DNA of 64,000 nucleotides from Ursus arctos (GCF_023065955.2 NW_026622786.1:41712938-41776937); one strand, 5' to 3'; counted from the stretch's first letter, positions 35,111 through 45,790 are shown. Program-made: numbers and translations. The notes: generated by a model from the letters alone, not told the origin.

Positions 35111-37024
35111 TATGCTAATTAATATTAAGAAAAGATAAGAACCATATGATCCTCTCAATTTGATGCAGAAAAAGCATTTGACGAAGTATAGCATTCTTTC
35201 TTGATTAGAACTCTTCACAGTGTAGGGATAGAGGGAACATACTTCAGTATCATAAAAGCCATATATGAAAAGCCCACCGCTGAATATCATTCTCAATGGG
35301 GAAAAACTGAGAACTTTTCCCCTAAGGTCAGGAACATGGCAGGGATGTCCACTATCACCACTGCAGTTCAACATAGTACTAGAAGTCCTAACCTCAGCAG
35401 TCAGACAACAAAAAGAAATAAACGGCATCCAAATCAGCAAAGAAGTCAAACTCTCACCCTTTGCAGATGACATGATACTCTATGTGGAAAACCCAAAAGA
35501 CTCCACCCCAAAATTGCTAGAACTCATACAGGAATTCAGCAACATAGCAGGATATAAAGTCAATACACAGAAATCAGTTGCATTCCTATACACTAACAAT
35601 GAGACAGAAGAAGGAGATTAAGGAGTCAGTGCCATTTACAACTGCACCCAAAACCATAAGATACCTAGGAATAAACCTAACCAAAGAGGCAAAGGATCTG
35701 TACTCAGAAAACTATAGAAAGAAATTGAGGAAGACACAAAAAGATGGAAAAACATTCCATGCTCACAAATCAGAAGAATAAACATGTTAAAATGTCTATG
35801 CTACCTACAGCAATCTATACATTCAATGCAATCCCTACCAAATACCATCAACTTTTGTCACAGAGCTGGAACAAATAATCCCAAAATGTGTATGGAACCA
35901 GAAAAGATCCTGAATAGCCAAAGCAATGTTGATAAAGAAAATAAAAGCTGGTGGCATCCCAATTCCGGACTTCAAGCTCTATTAACAAAGCTGTAATCAT
36001 CAAGACAGCATGGTACTGGCACAAAAACAGACACATAGATCAGTGGAACAGAATAGAAAACCCAGAAATGGACCCTCAACTCTATGGTTAACTAATCTTT
36101 AGCAAAGCAGGAAGTAATATCCATGGAAAATAGACAGTGTCTTCAACAAATGGTGTTGGGAAAATTGGCAGCCACACGCAGAAGAATGAAACTGGACCAT
36201 TTGCTTACACCATACACAAAAATAAATTCAAAATGGATGAAAGACCTAAATGTGAGACAGGAATCCATCAAAATCCTAGAGGAGAACAGAGGTAGCAACT
36301 TCTGTGACCTTGGCCACAGCAACTTCTTGCTAGACACCTCTCCAAAGGCATGGAAAACAAAGGTAAAAATGAGCTATTGGGACTTCAACAAGATAAAAAT
36401 CTTTTGCACAGCAAAGGAAACAGTCAACAGAACCAAAAGACAGCAGACAGAATGGGAGAAGATATTTGCAAATGTCTTATCAGATAAAAGGCTAGTATCC
36501 AAAATATATAAGGAACTTACCAAATCCAACACCCAAAGAACAAATAATCCAATCAAGAAATGGGCAGAAGACATGAACAGACATTTCTCCAAAGGAGACA
36601 TCCAAATGGCCAACAGACACATGAAAAAATGCTCAACATCACTCATCATCAGGGAAATACAAATCAAAACCACAATGAGATACCACCTCACACTAGTCAG
36701 AATGGCTAAAATTAACAAGTCAGGAAACAACAGATGTTGGCAAGGATGCAGAGAAAGGGAACCCTCTTACACTGTTAGTGGGAATGCAAGCTATGCAGCT
36801 ACTCTGGAGAACAGTGTGGAGGTTCCTCAAAGAGTTGAAAATAGAGCTACCCTACGACCCAGCAATTACACTACTGGGTATTTACCCAAAGGATACAAAA
36901 ATACTGATTCGAAGGGGCACATGCACCCCAATGTTTATAGCAGCATTGTCCATAAGAGCCAAATTATGGAAAAAGCCCAGATGTCCATCAATTGATGAAT
37001 GGATAAGGAAGATGTGGCACATGC

Positions 37025-37033
37025 ACGCGTGCG

Positions 37034-37069
<36 letters not shown>
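37025..37069. repeat. (AC)n microsatellite inside L1
   Basis: GCGTGCGTGCGCGC passes into about 15 AC units. It lies directly after L1 text GATAAGGAAGATGTGG and before GGAATATTACTCAGCC, replacing the short TATATA spacer of ordinary copies. The CG-rich left part could adopt Z-DNA. Confidence 0.93.
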
Positions 37070-37072
<3 letters not shown>

Positions 37073-37111
37073 AGAGGAATATTACTCAGCCATAAAAAAG
37101 AATGAAATCTT

Positions 37112-37312
37112 GGGTCGCCTGGGTAGCACAGCGGTTAAGCGTCTGCCTTCGGCTCAGGGCGTGATCCCGGCGTTATGGGATCGAGCCCCACGTCAGGCTC
37201 CTCCCGCTATGAGCCTGCTTCTTCCTCTCCCACTCCCCCTGCTTGTGTTCCCTCTCTCGCTGGCTGTCTCTATCTCTGTCAAATAAATAAATAAAAATCT
37301 TTAAAAAAAAAA
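37112..37312 (+). mobile_element. young CAN-SINE, arctoid-type, in L1
   Basis: Near-intact young-subfamily copy (AGCGGTTAAGCGTCTGCC, GGCGTTATGGGATCGAGCC, CTCTCTCGCTGGCTG) with a pure A16 tail. An 18-bp perfect duplication AAAAAAGAATGAAATCTT lies at 37094-37111 and 37313-37330. Confidence 0.98.
37124..37188 (+). promoter_or_regulatory. RNA polymerase III A and B boxes of SINE
   Basis: A box TAGCACAGCGG at 37124-37134 and B box GATCGAGCCC at 37179-37188. Both are well kept, so this copy is one of the better candidates for residual transcription. Confidence 0.7.
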
Positions 37313-37698
37313 AAAAAAGAATGAAATCTTGCCGTTTGCAACAACATGGGTGGACCTCAAGTGTATTTTGCTAGGTGAAATAAGTCAGTCAGAGAAAGAC
37401 AGATACCATATGATCTCACTTATATGTGGAATTTAAGAAACAAAACAAATGAAAAAAAAAAAAGAGCAAACCAAACAACAGACACTTAACAATACAGAAC
37501 AAACTGATAGTTACCAAAAGAGAGGTGGGTGGAGGGATGGGTGAAATAAATGAAGGGGATTAAGAGCACACTTACCATGATGAGTACTGAATAGTGTACA
37601 GAATTGCTGAATCACTATACTGTACACCTGAAACTAATATAACATTGTATGTTAACTATACTGGAATTAAAATAAAATTAATTTAAGTTTTAAATTTA

Positions 37699-37758
37699 GG
37701 GACACCTGGGTGGCTCAGTCAGTTAAGCATCTGACTCTTAATTTCAGCTCAGGTCATG
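37699..37758 (+). mobile_element. CAN-SINE 5' fragment
   Basis: Only the tRNA-like head survives (GGGACACCTGGGTGGCTCAG to CAGGTCATGAT). The text then changes abruptly into a GATA array that belongs to the neighbouring inverted L1 arm. The rest of the SINE is missing. Confidence 0.85.
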
Positions 37759-37792
37759 ATAGATAGAGATAGAGATAGACAGAGATAGACAG

Positions 37793-37842
<50 letters not shown>
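37759..37842. repeat. (GATA)n microsatellite inside L1 arm
   Basis: GATAGA-type hexamers on the left, then about 11 pure GATA units. On the minus strand it sits right after L1 text AAATGTGGGATACATAC. Confidence 0.93.
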
Positions 37843-37845
<3 letters not shown>

Positions 37846-38066
37846 TGTATGTATCCCACATTTTCCTTATCCACTTGTCTATAGATGGACACTTAGGTTG
37901 CTTCCATGTCTTAGCTATTGTAAATAATAGCTTCGACAAACATATGGGTGCATATATCTTTTTGAGTTAGTGTTTTAGTTTTTCCTGGGTGGATACCCAA
38001 TAGCGGAATTATCGGATTATATGGTATTTCTATTTTAAATTGTTTAAAAATGTTTTTAGATTTAAA
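37759..38066 (-). mobile_element. inverted arm of an L1, starting with (GATA)n
   Basis: The minus strand reads L1 ORF2 C-terminal text (GCTATTGGGTATCCACCC, TTATTTACAATAGCTAAGAC, GATAAGGAAAATGTGGGATAC) running into an expanded array at 37759-37842. With the sense 3' arm at 38216-38730 it has the order expected of a 5'-inverted (twin-primed) L1. Confidence 0.8.
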
Positions 38067-38071
38067 ATTTA

Positions 38072-38215
38072 TGTATTTAAAAGATTTATTTATTTATTTG
38101 AGAGAGAGACAGTGGGTGGGGCAGAGGGAGAGAGAGAGAGAATCCTCAAGCAGACTCTCTGCTGAGCATGGAGCCCAACATAGGGCTCAATTCCAGGGCT
38201 CTAAGATCATGACCT
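38072..38215 (-). mobile_element. CAN-SINE, antisense, 5' end missing
   Basis: Tail and body are present (AAAGATTTATTTATTTATTTG, purine-rich run, GAGCATGGAGCCC, AGATCATGACC). The tRNA-like head is missing: the text joins L1 at about 38216. It lies at the junction of the two L1 arms. Confidence 0.85.
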
Positions 38216-38730
38216 TGACGGATGGGCTTCAAGACCATTATGCTAAGTGTAAGAAGTCAGACTGAGAAAGACAAACACCATAGGATCTCATTTATATGTG
38301 GAATCTAAAACAAACAAACAAACAAAAAAAAAAACCAGTTAAATTAAAAAATAAAAACAAAACAAAAACCCAGCTCATAGATACAGAGAACGGATTGGTG
38401 GCTGCCTGAGGCAAAGGCTGTGGATGAGAGAAATGGGAGAAGGAAGTCAAAGGTATAAACTTCCAGTTATAATATAACAAAGCCATGGGGATGTAAATGG
38501 ATAGCATGGCAACTGTAGTTAATAATACTGTGTTGCATATATAAAAGTTACTAAGAGAGGAAATCTTAAGAGTTCTCATCACAAAAAAATTCTGTAATTA
38601 TGTATGGTGACAGATGTTAACTAGATTTATTGTGGTGAGCATTTTGCAGTATATACAAATATTGAATCATGCTGTGCATCTGGAACTAATATAATGTTGT
38701 ATGTCAATTATACCTCAAGAAAAAGAGAGA
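38216..38730 (+). mobile_element. L1 3' end, older family
   Basis: ATTATGCTAAGTGTAAGAAGTC, CTCATTTATATGTGGAATC (ORF2 end), a (CAAA)n stretch, GGTGGCTGCCTGAGGC, ATGTTAACTAGATTTATTG and AACTAATATAATGTTGTATG then an A-rich tail. This is an L1M-type 3' UTR, distinct from the one ending at 37690. Confidence 0.85.
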
Positions 38731-39420
38731 GAAAAGAGCAAAGAAAGAAAACATCAGCATCTAGAGTCTTATCAAAGGGTTAGAACCTCAGTCTGAGCAT
38801 TTCTCTACATCTAGCTGCCAATTTGCAGGAAATACAGGGAACAAAGGAACAAGCTGAACTGCACCATGAGTAGTCAATAAGTAAACTCCAGATGGTAGGA
38901 AACTCTAGAGGTCAAGCAAAACAGACCAAGTTCTTCAAAAGAAAACTTAAAGGAAAAATAGGGATTAAGGAGAATAGGTAGGTTAAAAGAGACTCAAAAA
39001 AACCAGACCAATTTTTCTTTTATTTGACAATACTACATTACTATATCTAGGGATGGGCCTTGGATGAAAGAACCAACAAGAACTGCAAAGAAATGATTAC
39101 TATAAAAGTCAGTGGTGATTTTGGAAGAAGGAAGGGAACTGTGATTGAAATGTAGCACAGAGAGGCTCCTGAGGAGGCTGACAAAGTTTAATTTCTTGAC
39201 CTGAGTGGTGGTTGAAACAAGCTTCACTCATTAATCTGTATACTTATTTTGTGTGATCTTCTGCGTCCACATTTTATAGCCATTTCTCACAGTAGACAGC
39301 AGAGCACAAGTACCATAGTATGTGATAACAGGATTTGTCTTGGATTTATACAGCCCACATTCTATTCAGTCATCATTTTCTGAGGATAAGCACCAAGTGA
39401 AGTCATTCATCAAATCAAGC
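38731..39420. other. no recognisable feature
   Basis: Mostly A/G-rich text. An old repeat is possible around 38900-39010, but no family can be named. Confidence 0.35.
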
Positions 39421-39850
39421 AATTAGGAAATAGTTATTGAGACCTAGTACATTCCAGGTCCTGTTCTAAACTTCTAAGTTGACATTAAAATGAACAGTCT
39501 TGACATTACTAAATAATGAGTGCTTGCCTTATCTATCTAGTAACTATTTACTGTGTATCTCCTAGGTGCCAGGCATTGTGTTGAGAATAGAAAGGAGGAA
39601 CAAGACAGGCATGTTCCCCAACTTTAAGAAGTCCATAAATCTCCATTCATGAACCAAGTGATATATTGTAACAGGTTCTCTATATACATGCTTTCATTTC
39701 CATCTCCTAGAATCCCCATTTTATAATTGAAGAAATTAATTTAAAGTTTAAGACAGATTTAGTAATACATCTATTTAAGAAAAGATGGAGTCAGGATTCA
39801 AACTAGGTCAGTCTAAATCTATAATCAACATTCTTAAGTGTTTGCCAAAG
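39421..39850 (-). repeat. MIR-type fragments, antisense
   Basis: CTAGGTGCCAGGCATTGTG at 39562-39580 and CCCATTTTATAATTGAAG through GGATTCAAACTAGGTC at 39715-39808 follow the reversed MIR order. Possibly two pieces, or a MIR next to another old repeat. Confidence 0.55.
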
Positions 39851-40079
39851 CTTCTTAAACTGAGATTTTAATTTTCACAAGAGTAACTGATGATTTGCTG
39901 GGGGTATAAAAAAATCACAGGATAAATATGGAGCATTCTCCTGGAAGGATGATTATACTAAAATTATAAAGAATTTAAAATATGCTTGATACTAACATGG
40001 ACATACTATAGAGTGTTACACAAAATTCAAATACATTTTAAGGTATAACATAAGATTACAACAAAATCATTTCATTCTA

Positions 40080-40450
40080 GAAGGTGAGGGATCAAGTCTT
40101 TCTTATTCACGGCAAGTCATTTGTGCCTCTTCCTATAATTCCCTACCCTAGCTTCTTTACCTGGATAACTCTACTCCTCTTCAGGACTCAGTCCAATCAT
40201 CACTTCTTCTAAGAACCTTTCCTCCTCACCTATCCCAACTGCTCTAATTCCAGACTGGACTGGATGCCCCTCCTGCCCTTTCCAATAGTGTACTGGGCAT
40301 AGATAGTACCGTGCACTTTCTACATCTTCTTGAAATTGTCTGTCGAGGATATACCTACCCATCTTGACCATGAGCTCCAAAAGGGCAAAGTCCATGTCTT
40401 ACTCAGGACTTAACAGTGCTGGTCATAGAGTAGGTTTTCAATACATGTAC
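40080..40450 (+). mobile_element. L2 LINE 3' fragment
   Basis: CTCTTCAGGACTCAGTCC, AAGAACCTTTCCTCCTC, ATCTTGACCATGAGCTCC and GTAGGTTTTCAATACATG follow the L2 3' end. The antisense frame at 40171-40395 is incidental. Confidence 0.7.
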
Positions 40451-42614
40451 ACTGACTTTTACTCAACTTAACTATCAATAATTACTAGTCATTGCTAATT
40501 TATTCTAATGAGGTTTTTGATGATTCAATCATCCAGATTTATTTTATTGGTTAAGGTTCTAAGAAAATGAATAAGATATCTAAACTAGCAAATTTTTTCA
40601 CTGTTCTAATTAATCAAATACCTAAATAAATGTAACATTAAAAGAATGTACTCGGTGTAAGGCAGATCTTTAAATGGGATCTGGTGGCTTTAAAGTGATG
40701 GAGCTACACTGACCAAAATAAACTATGAGCTTGTTGATAGTGAGTTGAGACTCTGTTCTTCACTCTTCAGAGCCAAGTTATGAGATCCTGGATAAATCCA
40801 ATGTACATGTGGCCCAAAGGTTTTCAGAAGTAGTAATACAAAATGAAAGCATGAACGATAAAAAAGCATTATATGTTGCAAACTCCTTTTGGAAAAAAGT
40901 AGCTAAAGGCATTTACCTGGTCCTGGCTGCAAATTCCCCCAGGTACACAGCAACATTTTTCAGGCTTGTGCCAAAGACCAGTGATGGGTGGAGTAGGGGA
41001 ATGACTCACCACTACCAGGACAGCCAACCAAAGAAAATTCTGTGCCAGGAGTGAACAAATCATCTACTGGGAAGTGATGCAGAGATTCAAGAGCCAGAAG
41101 AGTTTAATTGAGCTAGGACTCAAACTGGAACAGCCAAGCAGACAGAAAGCCAGAGAAAAAGAGTATAGGTCAAAACTGGGCAATCAGAGATGAGATCAAG
41201 ATACATAAGAAGTTAAGGCCAGTATAGAAACTGAACTTAACAAGTCCAGCAGAACCATGCCAAATAACAGGCAAGGAAGTATTGTTACATAATGCTTTTA
41301 CTTGAACTTGAAAAGTAGCCCTAAATTTTTAACAAGTATGGCTAATGGAAAAGAATCCTTCTTTTTTCTTTTTTGAGAGGCCAAAAAAAAAAAAAAAAAA
41401 AGCCAAAACTAATGTAATGGTAGATGAAAACAAAACCTTGAAGATCAAATTATGTCATATCATGAAGAATTCCCATCTGTCCCACATTTTTCTATGAATC
41501 AAGGGAGAAAAAAATTCACTGTTTAGTATTAAATAAGCAACTCAAAAGGCAATAAAACTCAAAGCAGTCACTTCTCTTTGAGAAAATAAGGTTTTCAGGT
41601 TGGTTGGTTCGTTGGTTGGTTTTAATTCCCCAGTGTCAGCACTATGTCTCACACATAGTGGACCCTCAATACACATTTGACAAATAAAGGAAGAACGATT
41701 TTCTGTATCTGGCCAAGACAGCATTCCTTTGTCCTAATTCCTCAATGAAATAATGCCTTTCTTATTGAAATTTATTCAAGACTATAAAGTGACTTTTTCA
41801 CTCTGAAATTTCCGTATAAAAATATCCAGGGCAGAAAGACTGAATTCCATGAAATTTGTTTCTAAAATAACACAATAGAAAAAGAAATGTTTCATAGGGA
41901 TATTCTTTAGGCTTCAATCTTCAGTGTTGTTTCATTCAGTTTCAGAACATATGTCTGCAGTGTTTGCACCTTGGACAGAGTGCTGCTTCGGAACCTCTCA
42001 CTATATCACTCCTTACTCCAAAGTCAACAAGAGCTGGAATTACTTGTACAAATAACAGTTACAATGGGACTACAGTAATTAGAAAGCTGCTGGTTTGTAA
42101 TTTACAGTTAATTTTAGTTCTTTCATAGTCAGTGAACACATAAAATGACAATGATTTCACATTTGATTGGTCGGTTGGTTTGTTTTTAATAGATTATAAT
42201 AACACAGGAGAGTAATATATAGATAAACTAAGAGGTACATAAGTGGTCTGCATTTGTTCATCTATACATTTTACAATCAATATAGCTCTTGCAGGAAAAC
42301 CACTCTGCAGTGAAAACTAATTATTGTTTAGAATATTTCTTTCAAGAAGTGAAGGACGATCAGAACTTACTCTTTCAATCAGCTTTTCAGCAGATCTTCC
42401 TGAAAATTTATTCTTTAAAAAACAAAACAAAACAAAACAAAATCACTCAACATAATGAGAAGGAAAATGTTTCATCGCAGGAGGTTTAGACCTAGGAAGA
42501 GGTAGAAAACAAGTTATTTTCATGGCAGGCCTTTATGTGTTTAAGAAACAACAAATTCTAAAAACATTTGTGGAGAAACCATTACTCTTAGCCATCAATC
42601 AGAAATCAGCAGGC
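40451..42614. other. no recognisable feature
   Basis: No transposon landmarks. Simple runs: poly-A at 41383-41401 and (AAAAC)n at 42417-42441. Frames at 40809-41054 and 42289-42489 lack any domain. Confidence 0.45.
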
Positions 42615-43640
42615 TGGGAACTTTCACTTCCAGCCAAGATGGAGTAACAGGGACAGCTTTACCCTTCTACCTTAAAAAGTTAGAAGACCAAACAAAATAT
42701 ATGGGGAAAAAAATAGTTCTCAGACATTGGACAAGAGGCAACATAAGATTTGATCCCTGGGAAAAATAGAAACAGTTGAGATGACTCCTGCTATTGCCTA
42801 GAAGAATTTCCAAGCTGCAGCACAGAGCATGGGTGACCCTAACAGAGATCAGTAGTATCGCTCAGTTGGCAACACAGAGATCAGGGCACAGGGAGTCCAA
42901 GAAAGCTAGAGGCATAGAAAAGAATACCAAAAAAGAGAGAGCTGCACAGAGTGCAGAGGGGTCCCCCCACTCCAATCTTGACAGCTATAATACGATTAAC
43001 ACAGCATTCATGAGAAGAAACTGCCGAGGCCAGGCAAAGAAACAATAGACAGAACCAAACAATTTCCTGAACTTACACAAGGCTGGGAATATCTTATGTC
43101 CCCTCCATTCTAGTTAGAGGCTGTCCAATCCAATTTGGAGGTTGAAAGATGTCCTAATATTCAAGGTATTGGGTAGTTCTCAGAAAGGTTATCACCTTAG
43201 TAGCGAGACTAAATTAGCCCTAGACTAAATACTACTTTAGATCTGCCCTAACAAAGCTTAAAAGCAAGTCTCAAAAGGTCAAACTGATTTAATTAACTTC
43301 ACTACATACCAGAACAGTCTGAAACACCACTGAAAGGAATATGACCAAATTTGCTAACACCTGATAATATAAAATTCCAGAAGACTGGTACTCAATTTAA
43401 AAATATCAGTTGTATGTGACCCACAATCAGAAGAAAAATGAAACAACAGAAACAGATCCAAAAATTATAGAGCGGTTGGAATTAGCAGAAAAGGACATAA
43501 AAATAATAATTATGACCCTTATGTTCAAGAGGGGGAGGAAAATACAAACATGAGCAGGATTAAAAATGGGAGATTTTTTTAAAAACACAACGACACTTCT
43601 AGAGATGAAAAAATACATCAAAGGAAAAATATATCAACAC
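42615..43640 (+). mobile_element. HAL1/L1-type 5' region with ORF1-like remnant
   Basis: CACTTCCAGCCAAGATGGAG is the typical 5' opening of old LINE-1 families. Text after 43400 (GACCCACAATCAGAAGAAAA, AGCAGAAAAGGACATAAAAAT, TAGAGATGAAAAAATACATC) resembles the ORF1 start of half-L1 elements. There is no long intact frame. Confidence 0.6.
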
Positions 43641-43964
43641 ATTCAAGAAAATTCATCATGGAGCAAAAGCTACAAAAATGTGATCACCACACATTAGCCA
43701 GTTATGTAGGCTGTTATGTAGGTAGCTGTTATCAAGGTTCTCTAATCAAACAACATAATGGTCTTCTGTGTAATAGGATTGTTTCCCAAACTTTTCTCAT
43801 ATTCATATTTCTTTCATATTCTCAGAATTCAGGAAGCGTCTTTCATCTTAAGACACCTAATCATGTTTGCCGACTGACAGCTTCACCTTCTGTATCCCTG
43901 TAGGGTTTAGGAGTCATTCTAGAGGAGCGGGAGAAGAGAAATAGAATATTTGCCCATGTACAAT
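43641..43964. other. unassigned, with a 12-bp tandem duplication
   Basis: GTTATGTAGGCT at 43701-43712 is followed by GTTATGTAGGTA at 43713-43724. Nothing else is supported. Confidence 0.5.
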
Positions 43965-44366
43965 GAGGTGAGAAATGACCTGGTACCTACCAGGATTCTT
44001 TCCAGTCCTTATCTCACTTAGGCTTTCTGTGGAATATGCTACTGATGGCTTTTTCCTTGAAACTCTCTCCATCTAGGGTTTTTCACCCCTGAGGTGAAAT
44101 GAGGTCAGAAATGACCTTGTATCTACCAGGATTCTTTCCAGCCCTTATCTCACTTAGGCTTTCTGTGGAATATGCTACTGATGGCTTTTTCCTTGAAACT
44201 CTCTCCATCTAGGGTTTTTCACCCCTGAGGTGAAACGAGGTCAGAAATGACCCTGTATCTACAAGGATTCTTTCCAGTCTTTATCTCACTTAGGCTTTCT
44301 GTGGAATATGTTACTGATGAGTATTTGTTCCTTGAAATTCTCTCCATCCAGGGTTTTTCACCCCCA
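43965..44366. repeat. 136-bp tandem repeat, three copies
   Basis: Units start at 43965, 44101 and 44237 with GAGGTGAGAAATGACC or GAGGTCAGAAATGACC and share GCTTTCTGTGGAATATG and CCATCTAGGGTTTTTCACCC. By eye, units 1 and 2 differ at about four positions. Unit 3 differs at about ten, with a small indel near 44319. 136 is not a multiple of three, so this is not a protein repeat. The unit may be part of an ancient dispersed repeat. Confidence 0.95.
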
Positions 44367-44639
44367 TTTCTCCTGCTATGTCCTCCTTTTTTCTAACCTC
44401 TCCCTTTCAGTCTCCCTTACTGATGCCCAGGGAAATGATTTAAACTAAGAAAGCTTAAACTTCAAGGCCCCTAGCAATGCATTCCCAGAGTCAGACATTT
44501 TTATAATATGTATAAAAATTTATGAAAGTAAGATATATACTCTTAATCATCAGTTGAGAAAATTATAAATGGATGATTCATTTCTCACCTAATCAACACC
44601 TAATCCAGAGGGAAATTCTCCCCATCAAAACTCTATTTA
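44367..44639. other. no recognisable feature
   Basis: C/T-rich continuation after the tandem array, then AT-rich sequence. Confidence 0.4.
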
Positions 44640-44655
44640 ATGGATAGAGAAGATG

Positions 44656-44670
44656 TGATAGATAGATAGG

Positions 44671-44702
<32 letters not shown>

Positions 44703-44735
44703 GATATATATCTAGATAGATATAGAGATGTGTGT
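44656..44735. repeat. (GATA)n microsatellite
   Basis: About 12 GATA units with one GGTA variant, then degenerate TATATCTAGATAGATATAGA. Confidence 0.93.
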
Positions 44736-44750
44736 ATAGTGAATTTTATA

Positions 44751-44778
44751 TATATATGAATATATATATTCATATATA
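44751..44778. repeat. 28-bp perfect AT palindrome
   Basis: Centred between 44764 and 44765; the core is GAATATATATATTC with TATATAT/ATATATA arms. It is capable of cruciform extrusion. Confidence 0.9.
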
Positions 44779-44820
44779 ATATGAAATATTATTCAGCCAT
44801 AAAAAAGAATGAATGGACAC

Positions 44821-45440
44821 AGAGCCAAAAATATATATGTATGTGTAGTCACTACCAGCAGGGCATGGGGCTTATGATCCGGTATGTTGCCTCTCCTCTG
44901 AAAGGCATCAGACCCCTGGAAAGGTAATTTGTTTCTATAGCACTCTGCATATTACAAGAAAAGTTATAAAACATTCACAATAACTTTTAATAGTTAAATA
45001 TACATGTATGTATGCATATACATGTATAAACATATTTTTATATAGAATGTAAATATATATATAGTGAATAAGCTTTGAACTGGTTCATTGACATATATAC
45101 TTTATCTTAGAGATAAAGTGTTGTTGGTAATTAATGGTAGAATATGATTGACAGGTTGGCTAGATATTTTTTGAATTCTCAAAAAGTAAACTAACTTGGT
45201 TGACCTCCCTGAAAAAATAATTTTAAAAGAGATTTTGAATAATTTGTCCTTAATAATTCTAGACTCTATAAATTATTTAATAATTCTATGATATAGTCAC
45301 ATATTACTCAAAAACATTGATTTTGGGGGTGCTGTAGGAGGAAAATAGCATGCAAGAAAGGGGTAATAGCATGCCATGGCCCAGTGGGAACCTTTGGGGA
45401 ATTAAAAGAACTGCATTAGCTCAGTTTCATTTTTTAATTG
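44821..45440. other. no recognisable feature; AT-rich
   Basis: ATACATGTATGTATGCATATAC-like alternating purine-pyrimidine text at 44998-45065. No gene. Confidence 0.45.
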
Positions 45441-45790
45441 ATCAGGCTGCTGCAGTAACCAAAATTTCAGTGACTTAACAACAAAAGTTTATTTCTTGTC
45501 CAGAGTCCATCACCCATCCAGGATGCTCTCCAGGGCAGCTGTCCTCCATATGTTGGCTGGGCATTCCTGACTGCTTCAGCGCAATGGCATCTCCTTGTCA
45601 ACATGTGCCTTGGTGACTGCCAAAGCGAAGGGAAGAGAGCGCAGAGAAGCACACCCAGCTCTTGAGTGCTACCCCCAGACGTTCCCTCTTTATGTCTTAT
45701 TGGCAACAGCAGGTCCCATGACGATACCTGGCTTCTGACAGGGACAAAGAATTGTCCCTCCCACATGGCTAGAGGAAAAGGTAAGAATCA
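45441..45790 (-). repeat. probable ancient repeat, family unresolved
   Basis: CAGGCTGCTGCAGTAACC, AGTGACTTAACAACAAAAG, TTTATTTCTTGTCCAGAG and CAGGTCCCATGACG read as an old mammalian LTR or DNA-transposon end in reverse orientation. I cannot name it. The minus-strand frame at 45467-45766 (99 codons) lies entirely inside it. Confidence 0.4.

Larger units (their letters stand above)
35111..37436 (+). pseudogene. L1 ORF2 relic (reverse transcriptase and C-terminal domain)
   Basis: Reverse transcriptase landmarks: [20 protein letters not shown] near 35333-35390 and the catalytic FADD at 35460-35471, followed by [13 protein letters not shown]-terminal frame of 290 codons (36123-36995) carries [15 protein letters not shown] and [19 protein letters not shown]; near its end it runs out of frame, while the true frame continues as [18 protein letters not shown] (from about 36850). 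Stops near 35620 and 35780 and this frameshift make it non-functional. It contains the longest open frame of the window. Confidence 0.9.
35111..37690 (+). mobile_element. L1 ORF2 reverse transcriptase to 3' end
   Basis: Sense L1 from the reverse transcriptase region through the ORF2 stop (37434-37436) and a 3' UTR ending GTATGTTAACTATACTGGAA plus an A-rich tail. A (AC)n microsatellite (37025-37069) and a young SINE (37112-37312) interrupt it. Whether this is the 3' half of the L1 starting at 29864, of that starting at 33787, or of a third copy is unresolved. No target-site duplication closing the whole block was found. Confidence 0.9.
44640..44820 (+). mobile_element. L1 ORF2 C-terminal fragment split by microsatellite
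   Basis: ATGGATAGAGAAGATGTG (44640-44657) and GAAATATTATTCAGCCATAA (from 44783) are adjacent in ordinary L1 copies. Here about 125 bp of GATA and TA repeats separate them. Confidence 0.8.

Noticed and set aside
35096..35473. 125-codon minus-strand frame
   Set aside because: It is exactly antisense to the L1 reverse transcriptase region.
36123..36995. 290-codon open frame, longest in the window
   Set aside because: It is the C-terminal part of L1 ORF2 with broken upstream frame and a frameshift near its end, not a host gene.
29864..37690. One intact, mobile full-length L1
   Set aside because: The locus is a composite of at least two copies with internal deletion, inversion, SINE insertions and many stops.
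43965..44366. Direct repeats considered as a CRISPR-like array
   Set aside because: Units are contiguous 136-bp copies without unique spacers, in a mammalian genome; it is a minisatellite.
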